Shown: positions 46,401 through 63,200 of the stretch, piece after piece
Layout of the letters: every line of letters starts with the position of its first letter
Position numbering within the stretch: position 1 is the stretch's first letter
Source of the DNA: Mesaphorura yosii
Taxonomy: Eukaryota; Arthropoda; Collembola; Poduromorpha; Tullbergiidae
Assembly: GCA_009869945.1 (NCBI GenBank)
Contig: WIXG01000054.1
Span: forward strand, 62,001 to 126,000
Reading direction: 5' to 3'
Length of the DNA: 64,000 bases
Made by a program: the position numbers and the translations under genes
The notes under the pieces: model-generated
What the model was told of the DNA's origin: nothing
What the model saw: only the letters and a program-made list of their open reading frames with translations
Database searches by the model: none

Positions 46401-47910
46401 TAGTGATCTGATCCGTCTGCGCGTTCTATCACCGTCATGCCATAGATTAGCCCAATACAGACTGCCGTTCGATGTTTATCCAAATCTGAAACTTGTATCG
46501 CCTCCACTCTTGACTCTTCTCATTGAGCGAGTTCAGTCTTATCTCCATTCTCCCCACTCTTCATATCAGTGCACGTTCAACTTACGCACGGCGCGCTGCT
46601 TCCTGTGTGTATTAGTTCTAGCCCCAGTTGCCGCCCGATGAGACAAGAGACTTGACATTGCAATCCTGGTGATGATCCGAGAATCGAGTTGATTATTGAT
46701 GGTTTAGAGGTGTATGACCTTATCTAATCTGTGGACCGATCCCGCGCCCGCTGCTGCACTTGGCATTCCCACCTTCCCACGCCGGGCCAGCTCAGCAGCT
46801 GACGCGACGCTGAGAGGACGAACGTACTAACTAGGAGAAATTGTAAATGGCACTGCTCTGTTTCGTTCAAGGTCCAAGTCTTTGTTTCATCACGCATTTT
46901 GCCTTGATAATAGATGAACACGATATACGAGCGAGAAGCCCATCAAGCGCCACACAGCTACGAGCTTGGAATACGTCTCTTCGACATTCGACTGCTCTGG
47001 CTAGCTGGCTGGGCTCTCGTCCGTCTGCAGTCTGCATTCATTGCATTGCAATTGGCTGGTTCTTGGTGTTGAAGTTGATGGTATTACGCGATCTCGATCT
47101 CTCTTTTGTGATCTACTGTGCATAAACTCAATCAAGTCAAACTGATTTAATTTATATTGCGTACTGCCAAAGCTAATAATAATTTCAGACGAAGCACCAA
47201 TTGATGAAATTCTAATTAGTGGTGCGGGTGGAGTTAAATAGCCAGCAAACCTGAGTTAGTCAACAGGGACTTGGATGCATTGGATGTGGATGACTGCGTG
47301 ATTGAAGGACTGTGAAGCAGTGACCATTGCGAAAGGTGAGGTAATCAATTAAAATATTTATCATTTGCGTACTCACGTGCCTCGATTTCAGTTGATACTG
47401 CAAGGTCGAAATTTAGGTAAAGGTGATAACTTTAATGACAATGACTGTTCTTTTTAGGTCAAACAATTAGTCAACTAACTGCTCTCAGCACCAGCGATTG
47501 GCTTCGACGACAACTTCCCACCCTAGCCTAGTTAAACTTAACTGCTTAGGAATAACTAACAATTTTAACGGAACGGAGCCCCATGTTCTCCATTTTAGCA
47601 GGAGCAATTTGATAGACTCAAATAAGTAGTTAATTAGAAGCACGTAATTTTATTTCTACAAAGCTCCTCCGTTTCATAATAGGTTATTAGCTTTTCTTTT
47701 AAACTGTTAGCTGTGGAGAAGATTATTTCCATTTGCTGTGCAATTGTTGTTGTATTGGTTGGTTGGTTGTTCCACCTAAGAAACCGATTCAATTCACCAT
47801 TGTACCCTATTTATGATACGCTGAGGAAGAAATCGATTGGATTAAGCGAACACTACGGATTAACCAAGTCAAACAACAAGAACAATTCCAAGATTGCGAC
47901 CACAGCGAAG
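43493..47910. other. Large gene-free region between BED-GATA gene (-) and DCUN1D (+)
   Basis: About 4.4 kb with no convincing coding gene. On the minus side, a donor CG|GTAAGT near 43777 and an acceptor TAGTCAG just before the GATA start codon suggest a noncoding first exon. On the plus side, AAAG|GTGAGG after 47335 and TTTTTAG ending at 47457 suggest a 5' UTR intron of DCUN1D. The remainder is probably regulatory DNA of the GATA gene. Short frames such as one at 44021-44323 have no ATG and no splice support. Confidence 0.5.
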
Positions 47911-49540
47911 ATGGTGAGTTTCGGTCAACTCAATTATGCTGATCAGGACTGACGTGCTCAGAATTTAATACCCTTAGCCAAAAGAAAGATTATTACACTT
48001 TATCATTAGGGCAAATTTAACCCTAATGAGGTTAGTTTCAGTAAGAAAGTTAACGTAGAATTGCAAATTATGACATGACATCCTTCTGCTACGAGATTCT
48101 CTGGAATTTGGGTCCCAACGTCCCAAGGTACTTGTTGGTTCCATTCCCCTGAACTCCGTCACAATTTAACGCTGACCCCGTCAGGCCAATACAAATGATT
48201 GGCATAGAAATGTGGAGCGAACCTTGGCCTTCTGACAACCCTTGTGTTCACTTAAAGGTCACCCGCTTGCCGCCTCGTGCTAGTTGAATAGATGGAACTA
48301 GGAACGGTCGGAGACCGTATAGTTAAGGTCTCCGATCTCGGACTAGTTCATTTTTATATAATCTTGGTTAATTCAAGGAGGTCATAAGCTGATCGAAGTT
48401 GGTGTAAATGACACGCACCTTCCTCTTTTCCAGCACAAGCTCAAGTCAACGCAAAAGGACAAAGTGAAACGTTTTGTTTCATTCACACGAACCAGCGAAC
48501 AGCTAGCTATACATTGCTTAAGTCAACACGATTGGAAGCTGGAGCTGGCATCAGACGCATATTTTCAGAATCCTGATAGCTACTGGCGCGAAATAATGGG
48601 AAGCAAGGCCATATCTACAACCTCGTCGGTAGACAGGAAGAAGGTCGAGCAACTCTTTAACAAATACCGGGGCAAAGGTAAAAATAATTCACTTGAATTT
48701 GATATTGATTGATGCTCGCATTCGAAATGACAATTTTGTGTCAACCTGTGCAGAGACTCACGAATCAGATCGAATGGGAGCTGAGGGCATATTTCGTTTC
48801 CTCCAAGACTTAAACTTAGCACCAGATTCTCGTCTTGTCCTCATAATGGTTTGGAAAATGCGAGCGGCAACTCAATGCGAATTTACTAAAGACGAATTTG
48901 TCAGTGGTATGGTTGAGATGGGGTAAGTTTTTATCATTGGTCAATAGTCTAGAATACTGAATATGAATTCTTGAAAACCCTGTGTTAAGTTGAAATTTTT
49001 TCTAATGTGTATCACCATTTCTGATTTTAGGGTCGACTCTTTGGACAAACTCAAGGCCAAGCTGATTCAGATTGAAAATGAGACCCTTCGAGATAACAAT
49101 AAGTTTCGTGATTTGTACATATTCTCATTCGGCTACGCAAAGAATCCTAATCAGAAAGGTATTGAATTGGAAATGGCGATTCCGTACTGGAATATTTTAT
49201 TGCAAGGGCGATTCCCTCTTCTTACCCTTTGGACAGAATTTTTACAAGTAAGCACAAAATTAAGAGCGAATCTGTACGATACATCATTGGCACAATTAAT
49301 GATGCGTAATTTCTGTTGCAGGAACAGCACAAACGCTCGATACCTCGTGATACTTGGGTACTGTTGTTGGACTTCTGTCACAGTATTTCATCTGACCTGA
49401 CTAATTACGACGAGGAGGGAGCCTGGCCAGTACTCATTGACGACTTTGTTGAGTGGGCACGTCCAAAACTGAGCGGTGTATCGTCAAAGGCTGCGTCAAC
49501 AACCTCTTCACTGTCGGCTTCGTCATCGTCATTTTCTTGA
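47911..49540 (+). CDS. DCUN1D: DCN1-like protein (cullin neddylation co-E3)
   Basis: Scaffold-type E3 that promotes NEDD8 transfer to cullins. Five exons (47911..47913, 48434..48677, 48754..48922, 49031..49247, 49322..49540) give 283 residues. The start codon is the entire coding content of its exon: ATG is followed at once by the GTGAGT donor. The protein then reads [18 protein letters not shown] (UBA-like N-terminus, as in DCUN1D1/2, which begin with a similar MNKLKSSQKDKV). The potentiating-neddylation (PONY) domain includes [71 protein letters not shown] and [22 protein letters not shown] Ser-rich tail ends the protein. A 66-codon open frame without an ATG precedes the start codon and encodes a hydrophobic segment (see findings). 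Confidence 0.95.
48004..48028. repeat. Inverted repeat in DCUN1D intron 1
   Basis: CATTAGGG and CCCTAATG are separated by 9 bases. An 8-bp perfect stem. Confidence 0.8.
48295..48349. repeat. Two-part inverted repeat in DCUN1D intron 1
   Basis: An inner 9-bp stem (TCGGAGACC / GGTCTCCGA, 10-base loop) is nested in an outer 7-bp stem (GAACTAG / CTAGTTC), with short internal unmatched stretches of 6-7 bases. The whole element spans 55 bp. Confidence 0.8.
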
Positions 49541-50152
49541 GGCCACGTCCAGACTATGTATAAACCGTAATCGAATCGCCAACCTCACGTCTGTTGATCT
49601 ATCACTAATGCAGTACACTTAGGTTACTTTAAGACGTGTTATTCTGATTGATTAACATTAATTAGCTGTTTAATTAACCCACTTACTTGCGATTTTTCTG
49701 TTCTAATAAGTGTAAAAAGCCAGTCATTGCGGTCAGCAGTCATGCGTAATATTCTTATTACTTGAACTAATTTAATCGATTAAAATAAGCTGATGCGCTG
49801 TTATTGCGACTTGATCCTTCATTTGAGTGCACTGCATTTCAACCCATAGTGACCCTTGGGCATAATTTAACATCACAACAGAGTTGAGATAAGCGGTTGG
49901 TTGCTAAATCGAAACTGCCTTGAACCTTGTAAGGGAAACGTTGGACGAAACTGTTTGAACTGTCACATTTCTTAAAGAAACACAAAACTCTCAAATGACG
50001 TGCCCGAGATACTTGCCAGTTGCTAAATTCAAGTTCTGGAATTTGACTCTGAATGATATTAGCCTGCCATCATGATAAGCACTCAAAACACAGGACGCTG
50101 GGCTGTTTAGTTTCCTAGTTTTATTTATTTCCTTGAGCCATACATTCCGAAA
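49541..50152. other. Convergent 3' UTRs of DCUN1D and chorismate synthase
   Basis: About 610 bp. Minus-strand AATAAA copies at 50125-50120 and 50129-50124 serve the chorismate synthase. No further gene seen. Confidence 0.5.
50120..50129 (-). terminator. Polyadenylation signal, chorismate synthase
   Basis: Two overlapping minus-strand AATAAA copies about 25-30 bp after the TGA stop, consistent with a eukaryotic mRNA 3' end. Confidence 0.6.
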
Positions 50153-51579
50153 TCATTTCCTTAAAACCGGTCTCGCTCTACTTATTTGCACCAGTGCAGC
50201 GTCCATGAGCACTATTGAGGCCATCGCTTCGACCAGCGGCACTGCTCGGGGCAGGACACACGGGTCGTGCCGTCCGGTTCCTTTCAGCTGTACCAGCTCT
50301 CCGTCAAACGCCGCCGTTTCCTGTGACTTGCCAATTGTCGACACTGGTTTGAAGGCGACGCGAAAGTAAATGTTTGACCCGCTCGAAATTCCTCCCAGTG
50401 TCCCACCAGCGTAGTTTGTCTTGGTCTTCAGTGGCACTGCTTTCGTCGTGGACTTGGTGTCTGTGCCGTTGACGTTTTCACCTCCAGCGATGAAGCAGTC
50501 ATTGTGAAGCGCTCCGCGAAGGCGCGTGCCACGGAATCCTGAACCAATCTCAAATCCTTTTGTCGCAGGCAGGGAAAGCATGCCATGTGCGAGAAGAGCC
50601 TCCAGTTTGTCGAACACAGGCTCGCCAAGTCCAATAGGCACATTCTGCACTAGGCAAGTAACGACTCCACCAATCGAGTCCTTGTCGTGTTTCACTTCAC
50701 GAATACGTGTGGCCATTCTAGCCGCGTATGACGGATTCGGGCAGCGTACGTGCAAGTAATCGGCTGCACTTCCGTTGAACCAATTATTCACGTCGACGGG
50801 TATCTTTTCCATTGGCAGCAGAGCTCCGAAGCGATTGTAAATTATTCCATCCAAATCTTGGTAACATGCCGTATCCTCGTCGAGAGGTGATGCGATAAAA
50901 ATTGATTCATCATCCGTGGCAGTGTGCTCGGGGTCACGAAGGATCTTCAGACAACCTAGTCGGTCAATGTCGTCGCGAGTCCAATTATCACCGGGTTCCA
51001 TTCCGACGTTGAAGGCATTGTCGTCCATGTCCACATCGCCGACGGAACTCACCCACGCCACGACGTTTGTGCCAAACTCTTGCTTTAGCCACTTGTCAGC
51101 AATTGCGCCCGCACAAACACGACCAATTGTCTCTCTTGCACTTGACCTGCCTCCACCGCTACTCGCCTTGATTCCGTACTTCAATTGGTACGTAAAGTCT
51201 GCGTGGCCTGGTCTCGGCACATCTGCGAATGAGCTGTAGTCTTTTGGAAACTGGTCCAGATTCGGGACGACCAGCCCGATTGGTGTCCCCAGTGTGTATC
51301 CTTTCTCCACGCCACTTTGGATAGTGACCACGTCTGATTCAGCTCGAGGAGTGGTCAGGTTGTTCTGCCCCGGCCTGCGTCGATTCAATTGTGGTTGAAT
51401 ATCTGCTTCGGACAGAGCGAAGCCTGGCGGACAGCCGTCAACTATAGCGCCAACACTTTTCCCGTGTGACTCGCCATACCTGGACCGAGAATATTGCCAA
51501 TTAGTTTAGCAACGCAACGCAGAATGCAGTTAATGTCGACTTACGTGGTGACACGAAAATGCCGTCCAAAGGTGCTCAT
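50153..51579 (-). CDS. aroC: Chorismate synthase (shikimate pathway enzyme in an animal genome)
   Basis: The enzyme removes phosphate and a proton from 5-enolpyruvylshikimate-3-phosphate to make chorismate, using reduced FMN. Two exons (51579..51545 and 51479..50153) give 453 residues. Exon 1 reads MSTFGRHFRVTT and joins in phase 2 to YGESHGKSVGAIVDG. Active-site motifs are intact: GESHGKS and RRRPGQN near the N-terminus, PRPGHADFTYQLKYGIKASSGGGRSSARETIGRV, DSIGGVVTC, GLGEPVFDKLEALLAHGMLSLPATKGFEIGSGF, GGTLGGISSGSNI and GRHDPCVLPRAVPLVEAMA. It is longer than typical versions (about 350-430), mainly because of a stretch of roughly 60 extra residues between VSSVGDV and LHVRCPNP. One short intron, AATAAA signals and animal genes on both sides argue that it is part of this genome. 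Its likely origin is horizontal transfer; donor unknown. Confidence 0.93.
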
Positions 51580-52504
51580 AATTGTCTTCAAACAGTATAA
51601 ATAGTCCTAAGTTGTGATGTGTTGATGCGTCTCAAACCTCGTACAGCTGGGGAATGAATTCAGACCAAGTACAAGTCAAGGCGATAAGATGTGGAAGCAA
51701 GCACGCATGTTGGATAGCTGGATTCAAGATCCAAAGGTCATACTCGTCTTCGTCTCAATCTCGATAGCTGGATCATCAATACAAGATACATCATCAATAC
51801 AAAGCATTTGTCTGTAGTCTGAGTGAGCGAAAGCTCGGTGATTTATTTGCGTAGTGATTCTGGTTCTCCTTGTTCGTGTTCATGTGATACGAATGTGATG
51901 TCGATGCAAGGTTAGTGACACGGACAAACGGAAGCCAATGTGTGGTATGCGGACATTTTTCAAGGGAATAAGTGACTTCGAGAAGAAATTGCGATGATTT
52001 TGTTTTAGAACTGTATAAGTATTTAATTTGAATAAACTTTAGATAAATTAACAGTGATTATCATAATTCGTAATACAATAAATAGCAGTTATTACGCTCA
52101 ACTCTTTCGAGTTACCTTCAATCGCATTTCGTGATTGTTCTTTTGATTCCGCAATAATACAAAAATTACATTTTTATCTGATTAAGTTGACTATAAATAT
52201 ATTTTGGTTTCTTTTTATAATCTGTTCAATCTTAAACAAGTACACAGTTTATGATTATCGCATCATTGTCAATTAATTCCTCCCTTATCGCACGTGGTAT
52301 AAATATAAACAGTGAATAAATACTCTTGAAATACACACACGCACTTTGTACGCAATAAATAACTACAATAGAGTTTCAAATCCCCGAAAAGTAGAGTACA
52401 AAAAATAGATCGATAGTCGCAGTATTAACAAACCCTCTTCCCGTGCCATCCTAGCATTTCTAACTTAGTTCACAAGGTATACAAATATCGCAACAGTGCA
52501 GAAT
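51580..52504. other. 5' flank of chorismate synthase and 3' UTR of Blimp-1
   Basis: About 925 bp, AT-rich in the Blimp-1-proximal half (52000-52500). A direct repeat-like pair around 51770-51800 (CATCAATACAAGATACATCATCAATACAAAG) is a minor local duplication. No further gene seen. Confidence 0.5.
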
Positions 52505-57205
<4,701 letters not shown>

Positions 57206-60200
57206 TCTGTACACGAGAAATGAATGCCTTGATTAGCTGACGGTAAACATAGTGGGCATTAAAAGCATAACACAGGACTCAGGGCACGGTGGCACAGGTT
57301 ACGAGTACCTCAAATCACTGGTGACCCAAGGTCAAGTACAAAGAAATCATCTCAGAGTCAGGAAGCCAGTAATTAACGCTTGTCGTCGCGAGACGTAGTT
57401 GGTAATTTAATAAGAGTTTTATTATGTGGGTCAGTCAGACTCACTTTAATTCGTGCTGATAAGAAGTGCCTGCCTGCCTGAATTCAAGTACAAGTTCGCG
57501 TCCATGCTCGTGAGAATGCGTACGTATTTGGGCAAGCATGGAACACGTATTTCGTGCTTCATTCTCATGCGCCGATATTTTTATTTATACATCTGCTAGA
57601 CAGGCTCGTGATACTCAACCCGTGCTCTGCATATTGGCAAATCGAGCCGACCTTGCCGTACGCAAGCCATAAAATAAAACACATGATGTACGAAATAGGA
57701 ACATGTGCGGATAAGCCAACGCGTAATTGTGGTCTAGTTTCGCGAGAAGGTCAATACCAAACTCCATTACGTAAGCGTGCTCAGGATCAAGCTGATTCAC
57801 ATTATGCCACACGCCGTGGTACAAAAATAAACTCGTCGTCGGTGCGGCGAGACTCTAAATTCTCAAAGGCCGCAGTCGCAAATCAAGCGGGTGCGATCGA
57901 GGAATGCTTAGTCTCAAATTCCTTTGCGCATGCATAAAAGGCGAAAGTGCTTTAGAATTTTAGGCTCGTTGGCTGGCAATGAATTACGGGAAATGGCTTG
58001 CCTTGCCCGTTTCTGGCATTACTTCAAGGTTCAAGACATTGAGTCCTTTCAGCATCCTACACAAGTTGAGTGTGTAAAATGTGCAAAAGACATGCAAATT
58101 ACCTTGATCGATATAGCGATGGAAATAAATGCTCTGGAAAATATGGCACTATAAAATCTCAATTGCAATTACACGAAACGAACGAAACGTATCACTTTAT
58201 AAGTTTAACTCTGAATTGTCACTTTAGAGATGTAATAGAAAATGACAAATGAAAGCTAAAGAGTGTTCTAAAGAGCTTGAGATTCAAAGAATGAATGATT
58301 TCTCAGTACTGAGCAAAGTGGTCCCTAAATCCTAACTTGCACTAGCAAACCCAGCATCAAATTGTGCTGGTACTTCTTCCTAAGCCACCTCTGATTCAGG
58401 AAGGGAATTGTAGAATTCTATGCAACGATTCCGTAATACTTGTAGAAGTGCAGGAAACAAAGTAATTAAATCCGTGCTGTGAACCCAACTCTTATAGAGA
58501 ATAGAGGCAGGCATATGGCATGACATGAAAGGCAGCATTTGACAGTCCAGCAGTCCGACGACACCAATTTCAACTGAAAAATAAGTCTTCCGGGATCTTA
58601 TGTGCGTCAATCGGGCAACTTCAAAAGCCAGGGTGAGGCAAAAAATGGAGCCAATAACCGCAGGTTAATGCTCCAAATCACGAAATTAGGTGAGATTTTA
58701 GTGGATTTCGACAAGCACGACAATAGGAAAGAAAATAAGTTCAGGCAGAATCTCAACATGCCTCGAGAGCGATGTCTAAAATTCCACAGCGCTCAGTCTC
58801 AGCGTGCCCCGGATGCAAGAACAGGCTTGATCCTCATGCCAAGCCTTTTTCAGTTTACATTAAATGATTCATGCATATTCAATTGAATGGCGACAATCTG
58901 GAGATGAAAAGATTAATTACGAATTTTCTCGTAAATCTTGCATTTGTTTACAATTTTAAGCTTCGAATTGAATTTCTCGATGTTTGTAAATATTTATATT
59001 TTGAACGGTAGCGAATTTAGAAAATAAGAGAGAATCAAGAATCCTGGCCTCAGCAATTTCCTGCTAAATTATTAAATTATTTATCTAATTTGTCTCAAGG
59101 CTGTGAATTTGAATTGGGCTCGAGGCTCCGATGCAGGGCTCTGATTACGACGATGCAAATGGGCTCAATGAAAAGATAAAGCCAAGGTGGCTTTTCTCAA
59201 GCGAAGCCATCTTCCAAGGACTTTGGTACATGTTGCGCCGCGGTGAAAGTACAGCGCATTACAACACGCCCTTGTCTGTACAGAGTGAAAGCCGCCTTAC
59301 TTGTCTGCCTCGTCATGAATAAATCATGTCATCGCCCATCGTCAAGCATTTCGCGCAAGCAGATGCTCCACTCGAAGAAAGAATGATAAACACGATACGG
59401 TCGACAGAGTACGCGAATAGTGAATTGCAAAGTATGGTTGGCATAATAAAAGCAAGGTTAAGCCCCGTCGGACTTAGACGTACGCAGTATTACATAAATA
59501 AACACAACACCGGGAAATCATAGGGGGCCTTGCATGGCATCATGTATAGTCAAGTACACGAAAGGAAAGGAGGTCAGACCTTCACAACTCACGGCTCCGA
59601 AACCGAGAACCCGAATGCCAATTCACTCTTGACTGTCTATTCTTCACTTAAAGCCCGTGTGCTCAAGTATGTGTGTGGGACGCAAAGGAAGGTCATTCAT
59701 ACCAAACACCGCCGCCCCGCCACAACAGAACGGAACCTGGATGTCGTCGTTCGTGGTTCGCTTATTGTCAATCAGCGTAATGCTTGCTTGTGTGCTTTCT
59801 AACTGGTGAATCAGCAACAAGGCAAGGCTGCCTGCTTGCCCTTCGCAATTTCCAATTCACAAACTACGACTCGGCCTTCCTTCCGTAATAAGAACAAAAG
59901 CTAACAATTCCAAGACAAAGTAAACTGAAACAAGAAGAATGACGCAAGCGAGCGGTAACCTGAAGAATGTTTTCATCGCCTTTCCGCTGCGCGCCGGTGA
60001 AAGTCCGTGCCTACGTGCGCAGTCAACGCAACGCGACGTCCTTTGACCCACATTCAAAACTATCTCACCAATTTTGTAGTTGTCTATTTACCTGGAATCA
60101 TACACCCACACGCGGGCCCCAAAATGAGCCTCCAAATAACCTTTCCCGTGCCTGTTACCGTTGCCCATTATTTACCCGCTGATTTCGTTGTACCGTGAGT

Positions 60201-63200
60201 TGTGTACCATGTTTCACACGCCTCGTGGACGAGTCACTCGCGATCCGCACGCGCGCTTGTCATCTCGCATCATTAAAATGAGCGTAAACAACGATCAGGA
60301 ATAGGGTAGAGGTAAAATTAAACTGTTGATGTCCCTCGTTCTTGCTTTGTTGTTCCACGAGACGCCAACACAAATATCAATATGCTGCATGGGAAGAGAA
60401 AGGCCCACGGGCCCAGTGGGCTGTGAAAGTAAATCTCAGTCTCAACAGAGGCATAACAAATGTACAGCACATAGCACAGTTCAAGAGAAATTAGCCAAGC
60501 TTCGTAATTGCGATTTTTCTTTCAAGGATCATAGGAAAATACGAAAGAACTCACATACAACAATATATTGTCCATGGGCAATTGTGCCGTGGTGTGCGTA
60601 TTCAAAGACTCTCCTTTCATGTTTCATGTAACGCGTACTTTCACCCACACGCTACGCGAAAGTTATCAAGAAACAGCTCAAATTCGTACTCGCGTACTTG
60701 AGTTGAGTAGAGCACAACATATTTGTGGTTCTTCTCCAATTGTATGGCTTGGTACACTGCGAGAAGCCTAGGCGAAGAAGTAATTTATTACGTAGTCGTC
60801 TAGCTGTAGTTCTACTCCGCATACCACATAGCGAAACCTTCGCCACGTGGAGAAAGGAAGGTCAAGTTTATAAATATAGATCAACAACTGCTGCGGTAAG
60901 TTGTGCGAAACTGTCTTCGGTTCTTCCTATTTGTCGCATCACGTCTTCGTCAGACTTCGTAATGGACTTTAATTATAAAGAATACATTGACTTCAAGTAG
61001 TTGGCCGGCTGCTTGCTTGCGTAATCGTTAGCGAGACAAGAATAGAATCAATGCAATGTATGGAATTCGGCTCCACTGCCCATCGTCCATTCACAGTCAC
61101 CACCTGTCACTGTCATCGTTATGAGAAAACCGTTAATTTATCTGTTTACTAACGCCAGGATTAAAATAGACCCGAATTAGGGCCGAGACTGAAACAACTC
61201 AGCACATGACTAGGATTACGGCGCCCGTCCGTAAACAACAACAGTTTATGGACACTCAAATCGATAACGAAATTTCGTCGTACTCGTAGTAAAATGGGAC
61301 AAATAAGTGACCGCATGTCAACGCCACAAGTAAGCTCTTCTGGTGACTGAATACGAGCGAGGAGGAAATGCGATCACTTTTCGAAGTACGGAGATGAACA
61401 GCATCAATGGGGCCATAGATCATTAGCTCATTAGGAAACCACAACATACACACGTTCACCCGTGGATTGATTGCCACAGTTGGCACTTGGCATGACGGAG
61501 GCCGGAACAAGACAAGACCGGCGTTGTTGGCTGTTGGTCGGTGGTATTGGGGTCGGGTGCGGGTCTTGCTACAAGAGCACGGACATAACCTTGGGCATCC
61601 GCTCAAAAAGCGGCGCAACGCAATACCAGCACACCAAGAGTCATGTATCACCATACATTAAGGTTACAATTACACAACAGCAAACAAATCCAATCACACC
61701 GGCTGGCTGGTCGGCCCAGTTAACACACTCGCATAAATACAATTACATAATATGTACGTAGTGGCATGAAATTATGAATAATTTATAGAATTGTAATTGT
61801 AATTGTAATTCTGGAGCTACTCGTGCTAATCGCCGATGCCACACATCAATACAAGAATGCATTAAGGTAAGGGGACTGAGGGCTGAATGGCGACCTTGAA
61901 ATTTCCGAGGAATTTATGCTAAATTATGCTGGAATTCTTTAATACGATTGATTCGATGAATTTGCATCCAGTTTGTAAATTGAACCATTTCGCTTTCTTT
62001 CGAGATGCTGCTGCGCCCTTGAAACTTAAGTTATGATTCGGTAAGCTGCGTGCGCCATTGCCTTTTACCTGGTCAGCAATTGTAAAGCCGGCTCAGTAGG
62101 TCAGTCCGGTCTAATTGTGTCTTGAATATCAGGTACAACGTCCAGGATTCAATGTCACTAATCACAATTTGATCGTTCTTAAATCACAATTCGAGTTACG
62201 ATTTAGTTGGACCGCGTCGTTGATAAGTTCATGTTCGTAGCCAAAGCTGAAGCTCGAGGCACTGTGGCAGATCGCCATGATTGTAATTTCGGATCGGGCA
62301 AGTTAAAAATCATAAGAGTCACAGGTAGCACCAAAAGTTGTCAGAAATCACGGTTAAGATCACAGGAATCAGAAAATGAATGAAAGTACGCAATGGACGC
62401 ACGGTGATAATGAATGAATTGTTGTGTCACTCAACAAAAGGACCAGACTCTTACGTAACTCCACGCTGCGGGATTCGTTACAAAAAGTCTTTGATCTCTG
62501 GCTGCACGTCTCACTCTCACATCGAGCCGAGTCTCGGTTGTAGCACCGCACCGCTAGTTTTGCCGTACGGATTCTTTTCTATGTTGTACGCTTCTAAAGT
62601 CTAAACTCTCGCTTTCTACTTCTACCAGTTGCTTCGCCTAGGTCTGAAATACGACTAACAGCGGATAACATGGCTCGACGGCCTACATGCACCGGCATGG
62701 CGTATGGCATCTTCTCTACACTTTCACTACCGCGGGTTAATGCTGGGACTGAACCAGCAGATTATTAACACGTTGCTCGACTCGACTCTGAGTTTGCGCT
62801 ACTCGATCGACGACCAAGACTAGCTCAATGATAAATCTTATCCCGGTCCCAGTACAATTTATTTCGCTGTGTACCGTGTTCGGTTCTGCTTTGCGGGTTT
62901 GTTATGGCTGCATGCCCTTGCCCGCTGTTGCCCGACACGCGGCGTACGTGGCGTTGACACTGACCCAGTTCGGCGTTGACTGCTTGAGCTAGCCGTCAGT
63001 GTCACTGCGCCATACGGCAGGTAATCTCATGTTTAATCAGCCAGTGTTAAAAATATACGCTTCACTGGAATCATACGTGGGACACGACCCCGACCAGACT
63101 CATGAATATGATGGAAAGGAGAAAGTTTATGCCAGTGAAATCAGGCAATGGCAGCGGCAGAACGACACAAATTCTGATAAGTCTAGACCACGACTCCGAC

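Noticed and set aside
48004-48028. TTAGGG-like telomeric repeat in DCUN1D intron 1
   Set aside because: Only one unit in each orientation; it is a simple inverted repeat, not a telomeric array.
50153-51579. Idea that the chorismate synthase is bacterial or food contamination
   Set aside because: It carries a phase-consistent spliceosomal intron and AATAAA signals, and sits on one sequence between Blimp-1 and DCUN1D. Contamination would not give this context unless the assembly is chimeric.
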